Shown: positions 35,486-44,808 of the stretch, piece after piece
How the letters are laid out: each line of letters opens with the position of its first letter
How positions within the stretch are numbered: position 1 is the first letter of the stretch
Virus record (IMG/VR): IMGVR_UViG_3300030419_006839
Location: 1-64,000 of that record
Source of the DNA: a virus
Length of the DNA stretch: 64,000 bases
Reading direction: 5' to 3' (one strand)
The notes under the pieces: model-generated
Databases searched by the model: none
What the model saw: only the letters and a program-made list of their open reading frames with translations
Told to the model about the DNA's origin: nothing
Program-made: the position numbers and the translations under genes

Positions 35486-36253
35486 ATGGCAGATGATATA
35501 AAGATTTGGTTAGAAGATTCATATAATATTGGGTATACGTTGACAACCAACTCTGGTTGGCACAGTAATACCAAAAAATTTCGTCTGTTTGATAGTGCTA
35601 TAGATGATGTATTTTTAATAAGGGTTCCTGAATATAAGAAATTAAAAACTAGTAGTAATTATATTAAGTTTTATTATAAAGATGCAGCTTTTGGTAGTAG
35701 TGAAACTTATAATAATGATGCAATAACGAGTGAATATTTAGATTCCCGTACATATGGGTCTTCAGATGGTGGAGTTATGTCTGGAGTAGTATCTGTTCAG
35801 TCAAGTAATTCAACTACTGATACAATAAGTTCAGATTACACGATAGATTTCCATTTATTTTCAGGATCTAGTAGTCCAAAATTAACATTAAATGCAACTA
35901 ATCAGAATTTACCCAAATCAATGTCAATTACTCCGTATTTTCCACAGAGTAATACTTATCAGTTAATGAATGGAGGAACTTCATCGTATACTCCATACAA
36001 TAAGGTAAAAATAGAATTAGAATTTGAATTTTTACCTGTTGGAACTTTGAATACTATACTAGAGATATTCAGAAAACCAATTTTAATTCAACCAGATCCA
36101 AGTTCGTTTGCACCAACAACAAACTCATCTGATTACGATTGGAAGAATAGATACTATCATTGTAATTGGATGGACGATCAAATAGATTTTAAATACACTA
36201 GTTCCTATAAGGGGTCAGGATATAGTGGTAAAATAACACTAATAGAAGCATAA
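35486..36253 (+). CDS. Tail protein of unknown type
   Basis: A 255-residue beta-rich protein (MADDIKIWLEDSYNIGYTLT...), with DVFLIRVPEYKKLKTSSNYI and VKIELEFEFLPVGTLNTILE, and a C-terminal KITLIEA. It lies between the tail-tube paralog and the chaperone pair. It lacks the opening and closing signatures of the tube paralogs but has a comparable strand pattern, so it may be a minor tube, tail-initiator or distal-tail-type protein. Only 9 bases separate it from the upstream gene. The ribosome site (AGGATAAAATC) is modest. Confidence 0.6.
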   Translation: MADDIKIWLEDSYNIGYTLTTNSGWHSNTKKFRLFDSAIDDVFLIRVPEYKKLKTSSNYIKFYYKDAAFGSSETYNNDAITSEYLDSRTYGSSDGGVMSGVVSVQSSNSTTDTISSDYTIDFHLFSGSSSPKLTLNATNQNLPKSMSITPYFPQSNTYQLMNGGTSSYTPYNKVKIELEFEFLPVGTLNTILEIFRKPILIQPDPSSFAPTTNSSDYDWKNRYYHCNWMDDQIDFKYTSSYKGSGYSGKITLIEA

Positions 36254-36269
36254 TGCCAAAGGAGAAAAA

Positions 36270-36797
36270 ATGGCTAGGAAAAAAAGACAACAAGAAGAAA
36301 CAGTAGAAACCCCAGAGACAGAAGATGTCGAAGAAGAAGTAACTGAGGAAGTAGAAGAAGAAAAGCCCAAAAAGAAAACATTTACAAGTCGTGATGAATT
36401 AATCAAAAGACGATATAGAAAAGGAGTTGTAGAAACTAGTTTAGGCAGGATTTTTGAAATAAAAAGTATTGATCCTAAAACGTTGTTAATTACTAAGGGT
36501 ACAGCATTCTTACCTGCATTTAATGATTTTGTTAGTGAAGCTTCAGCAGAAGCCTTACAAAATCCAGAATTATTGTCTTTTGTAACTGAAGTTGTAATAT
36601 TATCAGTTACATCTTTAAATTTAGTCGATAAGGAAATTGAGGATTGCAATGAGGAAGAAGTTCCTGTTGGTGCTATAGACATGGACGAACAAATAGAGAT
36701 TTTTTCTGCAGTTATGGATCTTTGTGCAACAGAGGAGGAAAAAAGAGAATGGTCGTTTTTTCGTAACACAACTGAAGAAGAATCCACGACTGATTAA
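36270..36797 (+). CDS. Tail assembly chaperone G
   Basis: A 175-residue, highly charged protein. Residues 1-45 are a K/E-rich low-complexity arm; residues 50-150 are more globular and helical (TSLGRIFEIKSIDPKTLLIT, VTEVVILSVTSLNLVDKEIE); it ends EEESTTD. Location directly before the tape measure and an overlapping second frame identify the G component of the G/GT chaperone pair, which binds the tape measure and tail tube subunits during assembly and is not in the finished virion. AAGGAG lies before the start. The frame overlaps the T frame from 36697. Confidence 0.75.
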   Translation: MARKKRQQEETVETPETEDVEEEVTEEVEEEKPKKKTFTSRDELIKRRYRKGVVETSLGRIFEIKSIDPKTLLITKGTAFLPAFNDFVSEASAEALQNPELLSFVTEVVILSVTSLNLVDKEIEDCNEEEVPVGAIDMDEQIEIFSAVMDLCATEEEKREWSFFRNTTEEESTTD

Positions 36798-37002
36798 TAG
36801 TTTAGCAGAATTAGATTTTATGGCTCAAAGGTATTCATTAGACCCTGTAACTTTAATTTATCCAGATTGCAGTAATCCTTTCTACAGGCTTGCACTGATG
36901 AGAAAGATTGCAGAAGCAGGTGTAGAGATGGAGAAAAGAGCCTATCAAGAGGCTGAAGCTAAAGCTAAAGCACAATCTCAGCAACAACAATTCATGAGGT
37001 AA
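36697..37002 (+). CDS. Tail assembly chaperone T frame (expressed by frameshift)
   Basis: A second frame open from 36697 (after a TAG at 36694) to the stop at 37002, overlapping the G gene by about 100 bases. Its unique part reads NPRLINSLAELDFMAQRYSL, then DPVTLIYPDCSNPFYRLALM, and ends with a charged helix and QQQQFMR. It has no convincing start of its own: the GTG at 36724 has no ribosome site. This is the T part of a G-T fusion. The frame is +1 (equivalently -2) relative to G, not the more usual -1. The tape measure gene begins 4 bases later. Confidence 0.75.
   Translation, partial: RFFLQLWIFVQQRRKKENGRFFVTQLKKNPRLINSLAELDFMAQRYSLDPVTLIYPDCSNPFYRLALMRKIAEAGVEMEKRAYQEAEAKAKAQSQQQQFMR
36700..36762 (+). 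promoter_or_regulatory. Candidate slippery sites for G to GT frameshifting
   Basis: Three homopolymer hexamers lie in the G/T overlap: T6 at 36700-36705, A6 at 36739-36744 and T6 at 36756-36761. At the A6, a lysyl-tRNA on AAA (36742-36744 region) can re-pair perfectly after a +1 or -2 move. At the last T6, codons TTT TTT are followed by CGT, so a phenylalanyl-tRNA can step +1 from TTT to TTC and continue at GTA. All would yield the required change to the T frame. Which site is used cannot be read from the sequence. Confidence 0.55.
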
Positions 37003-37005
37003 AAA

Positions 37006-40000
37006 ATGGCACAAATAGATATTAATGTAGCTCTTGAAGGTTTTCAAAGAGCCAATCAATCATTACAAAATTTAGAAGATAGAATAAATGCCATTAATGA
37101 AGCTAGGAAAAGGCAAGAAGTAGCTGAGAGATCTGTCCAAGAAGCACAAAGAAGATTAAATATAACACAAGATGCTTCTTCAGCTTCAGCAAGCTCTGTC
37201 GAGATTGCTACTGCAGCATTATCTGAAAGAACAAGGGAATATGGAGAAGCTGTAGCAGCATCTCGTAATCAAGTTGAAATACTAGCAGTAAGTTTAAAAA
37301 GCTCATTAGTTGATGGATTAGCCCGTGTTGCTGCTGCTTCAATAGATGCTGCTTCTAAATGGGAGAATTTTACCTTAGCTATGAATTCTGTATCTGTTAG
37401 TTCAGATAGAGCAGCAGAATCAATAGATAATTTAGTTAAAATTTCTAGACTTCCTGGAGTAACTTTAAATGATGCATTAGAGTCTAGTGTTAAACTGCAA
37501 GCAACTGGAGCTTCTGCAGAAGAAGCTGCTAGAATGGTTGCTGAATTAGGTAATGCCTTAGCTACCGTTGGTGCTACTCAAGGGCAATTGCAAGGTGTGA
37601 TGTTAGCAATCACACAAATCCAAGCTAAAGGATATGTCTATGCAGAAGAGATTTATCAAATTGCTGAACGACTCCCCCAGATCAGACAAATAACTAAAGA
37701 TATATATGGTACAGCTAACACAGAAATAATTAAAGCAGAAGGTTTTACGGCAAAGGAATTCTTAAGGGGATTAACTGATGGTCTTGAAAGATTACCTAGA
37801 TTGAAAGATTCTTTAACTAATTCTATAAAAAACTTAAATAATGAGATATTTCTTTTATTTAGAACAGTAGGTGAGGATTTAGTTAAAGCCCTAACTACTG
37901 CTGCTAATTTAGCTAGTGAGTTTTTAAGAGCAGTAAATTCATTAAATCCTGCTGTATTAAAAGCTGTTGGTAATCTTACAATGCTTTCTCTTGTTTTGAT
38001 TACAGTAGATAGAACTCTTAAAACATTGAATCAATCTAAATCAGTTTTGGCAATATTTGAAGTTTTTCAGAAGGGAGCAGTTATGGGTGGACTAACTAAG
38101 TTTTCAACTGGACTTAGTAGTTCTTTAGGAAAGGTTGCTACAGCATTTTCACTTATTGGTTCACAAATAGCTAAATTATTACCTTTTGTTGCTGGTTTTA
38201 CTACATTGGTTGGAGGATTAGTAGCAGCGTTGGCTGTAGTTTCTATAGGTACAGTACTATATATAAAACATAAAACTAAGTTAGCAACAAAATTAAAAGA
38301 AGTTCAAGAATCAACAGCAGAGACAACAGAGGAGTTCAAAAAGTACAACGCACTATTAGGAGATACCAGACTTGCAATAGCTCAAGCAGAGTCAATAGAT
38401 CAATTAACTCAAAGTATAGATAAAGAAACTGATGCTAGGATTAAAAGAAGACTTGAGGTTGAGCGTGAGTTAAAATATCAACAATCATCTAAACAAGTGA
38501 AAAGTTTATTTCAGAGAAGTACTGATTCTAAAGGTAATGAGAGATTAACTTTTAACATTAAAAGTGAAAACGACTTATTAGCAACTCAAGAAGAGATAAG
38601 AGAAAGAAACATAAAAAACATACAAAAACAAATCAAACAAGCATCAGAAATTGTGGAAGTAGCTAGGAAAAATATGAATAAGAAGAGTCTTAATCCATTT
38701 AAGATTTTTGATGAAGAGAAAACTTCAGAGAAAAGGTTAGTCGTGTATCAAGATGCTTTAAAAGAACAGCATAAATTAATGTCTATGTTGGATTCGTATG
38801 TATCAACAAGGGAAAGAACTACGAAACTTTTATCTATTAACTTAGAAAAAAGTTTGAATGAAGCTGAACAAGATATACAGAAGTTTAGTACTTTTTCTCA
38901 AGATCAATTAACTCAAATAGAAAATGCTGGATCTCTTACAAAGAGAAAGCAAGTAGAGGAAAACCTTGCTGCTCAAAATGCTTTACGAACTAGTTTAGCT
39001 CAAAATAGAAAAGAAATGATTTCTATACAAAAAGAACTATTGAAAAACCAATTTAGAGATTTAGTTCAGATATTATCTGATGAAAGTGGTGAATTTGCTA
39101 AATTAGAACAAGAACAAAGGTTAAGAGTTTCAGAAGAAATGATAAGGCAACTTGATAAACTAAGAACAAGGGAACTTAGTGGACAAGATATAACAGGAGA
39201 AAGACTTAAATTAGATGTTGGTGATTTTTTAGGTGACCAGAATATTGATATTAAAATAAACACAATACTAGACCCAACTACAGTTCAAAATATTGGCCCT
39301 GCAATTGCTCAGTTTAAAACTCTTGCTAATAGGTTTGAAACAATGGAAACACAAGCAAGGAAGTATAAAGAAGAAGAAAGACAAAGACTTAATGAGCAAC
39401 TATATACTAATGAAAAAACTAAATTAGAACTAAAAGAAATAGAATTCACTTTAGAAAGAAATAAATCTAGTTTAACAAACACTTCAGAAGCTCAAGAATA
39501 TTTAAATACATTAACTGAACGTCATTTTGAAATACTTAAACTAGATTTAGAAATATTGAAAGCTACAAACGATAATGAACAAGAAAGATTGGAAGTTTTA
39601 GAAAAACAAAAGATTTCAGTAACTGAATTTTATACTGCTAAATTACAGAAAATGAAGGAAGAACATAATCTTCTAAAATCTAATTTAGAGCTTGAGATGA
39701 AAATAGGAATGGCTCAATCTGGTGGAGGATCTGATTCTGAAACTGTTCAAAGTTTTATTTCTTTATCTCAGGCATTAAATAAAATACAAACACAAAGAGA
39801 TAAATTGCTTAAGACTTCTCAAAGACAAACTGAATTGGAGAACAAAAGAATAAGTACGGATAAGTCTTCCGCTGAACTCCAAGAGGAACTTGATAAAGAA
39901 CGTACTAAATTAAGTAGACTGACAGTAACCTCTGAAAGAAAATTTGAAACAGAGAGAAAAAACCTTGAAAGACTAAAGAAAGAACAACTTTCAGAAGTTT

Positions 40001-42993
40001 CTAGAGATACATCAATGAGTCCTAGTAGTTATAAGTCTTATATTGAGGGAGATTCTTCAAAAAAGGTGTTTACAGAAGTTAGCAAATCCTTAAGTAATCT
40101 TGGTATGCAAGCTATTAATTACAATTTATTAATAGAGGAAAATCATAAATTTGAAAAACAAATAACTGAAGAATTGGAAGAACAAAAAGATAAAGTTAAA
40201 AACATAGATTTATCATACCAGAATTCATTATCAACACTAGAGTCTATTGGAAGTGAGATAGAAAGTTCAGTTTTATCTCAAGTCATACAAACACAAGAAC
40301 TTGCTAATTACCATCAAGAATTAAAAAATAGTACTGCAACATTAAACCATCAAGCAGATCAGTTAGAATTTCAATTAGATTCTATTGAAAAGATGAAGAC
40401 ATCAATGGAAGCATTAAATTTATCAATTAACAGTGGTGCAGAAGCATACGAAAAACAAAGAAAAAACATAGAACTTAATATAAAAGAAAAACAAAATGAA
40501 TTGGCAGTAGAAAAATTATCAATACAAAATGCTGCTGATAATTTGGAAATTTCTATAGATATGAACGAGATACAAAACAATATTAAAGAAATTACAAAAA
40601 CAATTACAGAGGAAGAGGAAGAATCAAATAAACTAGGTAAACAAAACCTAGTAGCAGCAATGGAAAGATATTTGGCAAATGTGAATTTGAGTGAAGAATT
40701 AATAAAACAAATGGAGATTTCTATACTAAACTTAGACATAGAGAGACGATCAACTGTTATTAGAGAGGAAAATAGTAGAAAATTAGCTATTTCCAATAAG
40801 GAAGTAGAAGATAGTTTATCTGTTCAAATTGCAAGGCAAAAACTATTGGATGATACTGAGCATAATAGATTACGAACTATGGAATTAACACATAGGAAAA
40901 ACATAGAAATACAAGAAGCACAACTAGAAAACATTAAAGGAAACTTAGAAGACGGTAAAAAAGCATTTCAAGAGCTTAGGAAAGAAGGTTTTGTTGAAGA
41001 GGGGAGAGTTAATTATACCAAAATAGAAGGAATAGAAAGTGAAAAAGAAAGATATAAGGAAATAATGACATTGGCAGCAACGGCATATAATGCTATTGAA
41101 GAAATAGCAATTAAACATGATATTAAATTAAAAGAAATGTCTATAGAAAATGCGAAAGATCTTTTTAATATAGAAGTAGATTTATTTGAAAGGGCAGAAC
41201 TTAAAAAGAGACATGAAATTGACATAACAAATAAAAAAAATGAAGATAGTATAAAACTATTAGAACTAGAGTTAGAACTTGGTAAGAAGTTTTCCGAAGG
41301 GAAACAGAAAGATTCTGAACAGTTAGAAATACTAATCAATAAACAAAACCGACAATTAGAAATAGAAGGAGAGATTTTAAATAACCTAATAGAAAGTGAT
41401 GGTATATTAAGTGATACAGTGGCTAAACAAATACAATCTCTGCAGCATCTTTCAAGAGAAAATGATTTACAAAGAAATATTTTAGAATTGCAATTAAAAA
41501 GAAACGAACAAGAAAGAATATATAATAATTTATTAGATGAATCATCTAATTTCTTGAAAATGTCTGATTTGGAACGTAGAACTCAATTAACAAGACAAAG
41601 AATGACTCCTGGTGGTATGATTCCAAATCCATTACAAGAATATTCTAATATAAATGCTGAACTAATTAGAGCAGAAATGGAAAGATCAGTTCAACTTAGT
41701 ATAATTAAGGATAAACATAAAGAGGATGATAAAAAAAGAGAACAAGAAACTCTTAAAATAAATAATGAATTTAATATAAAAAGAAGTGAATTGGCCTTAC
41801 AAGTAGAACAACAAGATTTAGAAAACTTTGAAAAAGTAAAAGACAACATAACAACATTACTTGAAGATAAAATAAATAATCACTTTGAAGCAGCAGAAGC
41901 AGAGAAAGAATTAAATAGAGAAAAAAATGAAGCAATTGCAGAGATGGAAAGAGATCTATATAGAGAATTAAGAGACATACAAGAAGATTACACACTAACA
42001 TTTAATGAGAGAATGAACAAATTAGAAAGTTTAGCTAGAGATAGTTCAGAAAGAAGATCTGAGATAGAAAAAGAAGCCGATGAAAAGAAAGAAGAATTTG
42101 ATACAAATAATCTATTTAGTAGAGAAAGATTAGTTAATTATGGATCTTCAGTTGGTGGATCTCTTATTGCTTCAGCATCTATGCCATTGATAAGATCTCT
42201 AACTAGACCTACTGTTGAAGCTAATAGTGAGGGATTAGATGGTCGTTTAGGTAACTTAAGTAATACTGATTTTACAAACATGGGTAGTATTAGCGATATG
42301 TTTAAAAACTTATTTCTAGGAAAGGTAGAACAAGCAGAAGGTATTACTATAAACGAAATTCTTGAAAAAAACACTAATGCAATTGTAGATAACACTCAAG
42401 CACTATTGATTACAACAAATAATCAGAGAGGATATAAACAAGCGGAAAATTACATTTTTGATAAACTTAGTGGGGGTCTACTAGGTGCTGGTAGTGCTGG
42501 TAGTAGTGAAATAGATAATAGTGGTAAGTTTAAAGAATCGGTGAAAAGTCTTCCCTCTTTAACTAATTTCACTAAGATTTTTAAGGATGTGGGTGCAAGT
42601 TCTATTTTTAGCGGTCTAGGAGGAATTCCTACAAGCCCTGTACTTAATAATTTATGGGAAGATATATCAAAAGATATTTCAGTTCCAGAGACGATTTTTA
42701 GAAGTTTTCTTAGATTACTTGCTCCTTTCGACAACCCAACAAATGACAATAAACTCATGACTCAATATAAGCAACTTGGATCAGAGATGCAAAAAGCTCA
42801 AGAAAGATCTGCTGCTGACATGATAGGAATAAGTGCTGGAGCATTTACTGAAGCGTATGCACAAGCAGCATCAAATTCTGGACAAGGTGGAGTTCCAAAT
42901 GTTACCATTAGTGGTGAATTTCGTTTAGATCAGGGAGCAATAAGGTTCTTTGAGGATGAGAGAAATAGATTATCCAAACGTGGTAATATTTAA
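37006..42993 (+). CDS. Tape measure protein
   Basis: A 1995-residue protein, the expected neighbour of the chaperone pair. Residues 1-100 are a coiled coil; residues about 115-290 are the tape-measure N-terminal domain (AAASIDAASKWENFTLAMNS, LPGVTLNDALESSVKLQATG, ERLPQIRQITKDIYG). Two hydrophobic segments follow at about 320-345 and 385-420 (FVAGFTTLVGGLVAALAVVS), which may enter the host membrane at genome delivery. About residues 430-1690 are an almost continuous charged coiled coil. The C-terminal 300 residues are Gly/Ser-rich and globular. At about 0.15 nm per residue it implies a tail near 300 nm. I see no peptidase motif. Confidence 0.93.
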   Translation: MAQIDINVALEGFQRANQSLQNLEDRINAINEARKRQEVAERSVQEAQRRLNITQDASSASASSVEIATAALSERTREYGEAVAASRNQVEILAVSLKSSLVDGLARVAAASIDAASKWENFTLAMNSVSVSSDRAAESIDNLVKISRLPGVTLNDALESSVKLQATGASAEEAARMVAELGNALATVGATQGQLQGVMLAITQIQAKGYVYAEEIYQIAERLPQIRQITKDIYGTANTEIIKAEGFTAKEFLRGLTDGLERLPRLKDSLTNSIKNLNNEIFLLFRTVGEDLVKALTTAANLASEFLRAVNSLNPAVLKAVGNLTMLSLVLITVDRTLKTLNQSKSVLAIFEVFQKGAVMGGLTKFSTGLSSSLGKVATAFSLIGSQIAKLLPFVAGFTTLVGGLVAALAVVSIGTVLYIKHKTKLATKLKEVQESTAETTEEFKKYNALLGDTRLAIAQAESIDQLTQSIDKETDARIKRRLEVERELKYQQSSKQVKSLFQRSTDSKGNERLTFNIKSENDLLATQEEIRERNIKNIQKQIKQASEIVEVARKNMNKKSLNPFKIFDEEKTSEKRLVVYQDALKEQHKLMSMLDSYVSTRERTTKLLSINLEKSLNEAEQDIQKFSTFSQDQLTQIENAGSLTKRKQVEENLAAQNALRTSLAQNRKEMISIQKELLKNQFRDLVQILSDESGEFAKLEQEQRLRVSEEMIRQLDKLRTRELSGQDITGERLKLDVGDFLGDQNIDIKINTILDPTTVQNIGPAIAQFKTLANRFETMETQARKYKEEERQRLNEQLYTNEKTKLELKEIEFTLERNKSSLTNTSEAQEYLNTLTERHFEILKLDLEILKATNDNEQERLEVLEKQKISVTEFYTAKLQKMKEEHNLLKSNLELEMKIGMAQSGGGSDSETVQSFISLSQALNKIQTQRDKLLKTSQRQTELENKRISTDKSSAELQEELDKERTKLSRLTVTSERKFETERKNLERLKKEQLSEVSRDTSMSPSSYKSYIEGDSSKKVFTEVSKSLSNLGMQAINYNLLIEENHKFEKQITEELEEQKDKVKNIDLSYQNSLSTLESIGSEIESSVLSQVIQTQELANYHQELKNSTATLNHQADQLEFQLDSIEKMKTSMEALNLSINSGAEAYEKQRKNIELNIKEKQNELAVEKLSIQNAADNLEISIDMNEIQNNIKEITKTITEEEEESNKLGKQNLVAAMERYLANVNLSEELIKQMEISILNLDIERRSTVIREENSRKLAISNKEVEDSLSVQIARQKLLDDTEHNRLRTMELTHRKNIEIQEAQLENIKGNLEDGKKAFQELRKEGFVEEGRVNYTKIEGIESEKERYKEIMTLAATAYNAIEEIAIKHDIKLKEMSIENAKDLFNIEVDLFERAELKKRHEIDITNKKNEDSIKLLELELELGKKFSEGKQKDSEQLEILINKQNRQLEIEGEILNNLIESDGILSDTVAKQIQSLQHLSRENDLQRNILELQLKRNEQERIYNNLLDESSNFLKMSDLERRTQLTRQRMTPGGMIPNPLQEYSNINAELIRAEMERSVQLSIIKDKHKEDDKKREQETLKINNEFNIKRSELALQVEQQDLENFEKVKDNITTLLEDKINNHFEAAEAEKELNREKNEAIAEMERDLYRELRDIQEDYTLTFNERMNKLESLARDSSERRSEIEKEADEKKEEFDTNNLFSRERLVNYGSSVGGSLIASASMPLIRSLTRPTVEANSEGLDGRLGNLSNTDFTNMGSISDMFKNLFLGKVEQAEGITINEILEKNTNAIVDNTQALLITTNNQRGYKQAENYIFDKLSGGLLGAGSAGSSEIDNSGKFKESVKSLPSLTNFTKIFKDVGASSIFSGLGGIPTSPVLNNLWEDISKDISVPETIFRSFLRLLAPFDNPTNDNKLMTQYKQLGSEMQKAQERSAADMIGISAGAFTEAYAQAASNSGQGGVPNVTISGEFRLDQGAIRFFEDERNRLSKRGNI

Positions 42994-43009
42994 TCATAGG
43001 AGGTAAATC

Positions 43010-43363
43010 ATGGAAGAAACACTGTTAACGACACTTACCGAATTAGGTAGTACTGCATTTATTCAATTACTATTAGGTATTGTGATATACTTAGCAATAA
43101 CAAAGTACCTTCCTAGAGTTGCCCAAGAACACAAAGAGCAAATAGAGAATCAAAGAACTGATTTCATGACACAACTAGATAAGCTTGAAAACAATAGACA
43201 TGAAGCGGTAATAGCGTTTCAGAAAACAATTGATGATTTGGAGACAGCAGTAGAAAAGAATGAAAAATCTTTAGGTAAGTTGGTTTCTATTATAATCTCC
43301 ACTCAAACTACTTCTGCAGAAGAAAGTCAAAAACTATTAGAAAAAGTTTTAAATGGAGATTAA
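43010..43363 (+). CDS. Small membrane protein with cytoplasmic coiled coil
   Basis: A 117-residue protein with one transmembrane helix (about residues 14-32, STAFIQLLLGIVIYLAITKY), followed by a charged coiled coil to about residue 85 and a hydrophobic helix (SLGKLVSIIISTQT). AGGAGGT precedes the start. With the next gene it forms a pair of small one-helix proteins between the tape measure and distal tail genes, which could be holin or spanin-like components, or membrane factors for tail assembly. No endolysin is visible nearby, so the lysis role is tentative. Confidence 0.65.
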   Translation: MEETLLTTLTELGSTAFIQLLLGIVIYLAITKYLPRVAQEHKEQIENQRTDFMTQLDKLENNRHEAVIAFQKTIDDLETAVEKNEKSLGKLVSIIISTQTTSAEESQKLLEKVLNGD

Positions 43364-43364
43364 T

Positions 43365-43583
43365 ATGGAACCACATTACTTAGAGGAACTAAAACGTATA
43401 AATAAAAGATTAGATGATTTAGATAAAAAAATTGATGTCATGATGGAAAACCATATATACCATTTATCTTTAGAGATAACAAAAATGCAAACATATTTTA
43501 AGGTATTAACTGGTTTTGTGGTTTTTTTACCACCTATAACAGTGACAGCAATAAAAGTTTTTGAAGTTCTAACTCAGGGATAA
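43365..43583 (+). CDS. Small membrane protein (holin-like candidate)
   Basis: A 72-residue protein. An N-terminal amphipathic, coiled-coil segment (EELKRINKRLDDLDKKIDVM) is followed by a C-terminal transmembrane helix (FKVLTGFVVFLPPITVTAIK). This resembles XhlA-type cell-surface or holin-associated proteins. GGAG lies 6 bases before ATG 43365, so this start is preferred to the ATG at 43353, which would overlap the upstream gene. It is translationally close to the previous membrane protein and the two may act together. Confidence 0.65.
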   Translation: MEPHYLEELKRINKRLDDLDKKIDVMMENHIYHLSLEITKMQTYFKVLTGFVVFLPPITVTAIKVFEVLTQG

Positions 43584-43585
43584 AA

Positions 43586-44806
43586 ATGTCAATAACTTTT
43601 TTAGATGCCCTACAACAAGATATTAGGCCAAAATATTCTTTTTTTTTAGTGGAGAAGCCACCTTCCTATAAAAAAAATCCATACCCACCCATACATAATA
43701 CAACAAATAACAACCCATTAAGAGTAACCAATATTTCTTCTAATTCTGTAGGTGGTATTAACTATGTAAAAATAACTACAGAATATGACCATCAAATGGA
43801 AGTTGGTGATGAAATATATATTTCTGGTTCTGGAGGATTTAATGGACACCATACAGTCAAACAAGTATTGAATACTACAGTTTCAGTATTGGAAACTATA
43901 TATTCTGGAAGTGATGAAAATCCTTCAAGTTGTACATGGAAGTTTTATTGGTATAAGTGGTCAGAAGACTTACAAAACACATCTTCTGATTTAGGTGGTT
44001 CACTAGAGAAAACAAGGAGAATAGATATTAGCAAATATGTACTTGAATGTAGAGATGTAAGTTTTGATTCAGAAGGAATTGTTCCACATACATATATGCA
44101 TAGCTCTGTTGATATTAGGTTACTTAAAAATTTAAACAAAAACAAACAAAAAGAAGAAAGTTTTGACATAAGTAGAAGCGAAAATATATTTACAGAAATG
44201 AAATATAAATCGAGTGGATATGGAGCAAAAATATATTGCAATATAGAATTTGAATATTCAGATGGTACTTCAAAAAGTATAGAACCTTTCTTTATTGGTT
44301 TTGTTATAGATGCTAAAATGGGTGTAGATTATATTAACCTTACATTAGATAATGGAACTTATGAAATAAAAGAGAAGGAAATAAGAGAGTTTGGAACCTA
44401 TATACAAGACGTAATTCCTGTTAATAATAGATCTTCTAAAGGTGATGGGGTTACTTTTAAAACTAATATATTCCCTATTTCTAAAGGTTTTTTTGAAGCC
44501 TGGTTGTTTAAGAGAGCGGATAGAAAACCTGAGTTAAAAGATCTAGAACCAGATAGATTTTCTATAGAACCTAAATATTCAGGGTTTGATGTGTCAGACA
44601 CTTACTGGAAAGAAGAAAAAAAGCCATATGAAAACATAAACGAAGGAGATGTAAAAATAGCTGATTTTGTAAGAAGATCAAATGTTTATGATTTAAGTAA
44701 TGTTAGAGATAGAATGTTTAAAGTTAAAAGCAATCCAAGTGATGGTGATTACTTCGGTGAATACAATAGAATAACTGATTATGAAGAACATAAGGTAGGG
44801 GGATAA
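43586..44806 (+). CDS. Distal tail/baseplate protein with inserted beta module
   Basis: A 406-residue protein. After MSITFLDALQQDIRPKYSFF a beta module is inserted at about residues 45-125 (VKITTEYDHQMEVGDEIYIS, then GFNGHHTVKQVL and SGSDENPSSCTWKFYW), which repeats the insertion in the tail-terminator-like protein at 14414. The remainder (RRIDISKYVLECRDVSFDSE, FFIGFVIDAKMGVDYINLTL) looks like the beta-barrel part of distal tail or hub proteins. Position between the tape measure and the giant tail-tip protein supports this. Two bases separate it from the next start. Confidence 0.6.
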   Translation: MSITFLDALQQDIRPKYSFFLVEKPPSYKKNPYPPIHNTTNNNPLRVTNISSNSVGGINYVKITTEYDHQMEVGDEIYISGSGGFNGHHTVKQVLNTTVSVLETIYSGSDENPSSCTWKFYWYKWSEDLQNTSSDLGGSLEKTRRIDISKYVLECRDVSFDSEGIVPHTYMHSSVDIRLLKNLNKNKQKEESFDISRSENIFTEMKYKSSGYGAKIYCNIEFEYSDGTSKSIEPFFIGFVIDAKMGVDYINLTLDNGTYEIKEKEIREFGTYIQDVIPVNNRSSKGDGVTFKTNIFPISKGFFEAWLFKRADRKPELKDLEPDRFSIEPKYSGFDVSDTYWKEEKKPYENINEGDVKIADFVRRSNVYDLSNVRDRMFKVKSNPSDGDYFGEYNRITDYEEHKVGG

Positions 44807-44808
44807 TA

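Noticed and set aside
36690-36797. Standard -1 heptamer slippery site for the tail chaperone
   Set aside because: A -1 shift leads to the wrong frame; the T frame is +1/-2 relative to G.
36853-37059. Minus-strand frames over the chaperone, tape measure and giant tail genes
   Set aside because: They are short, lack ribosome sites and lie antisense to strong coding sequences with A/T-rich composition.
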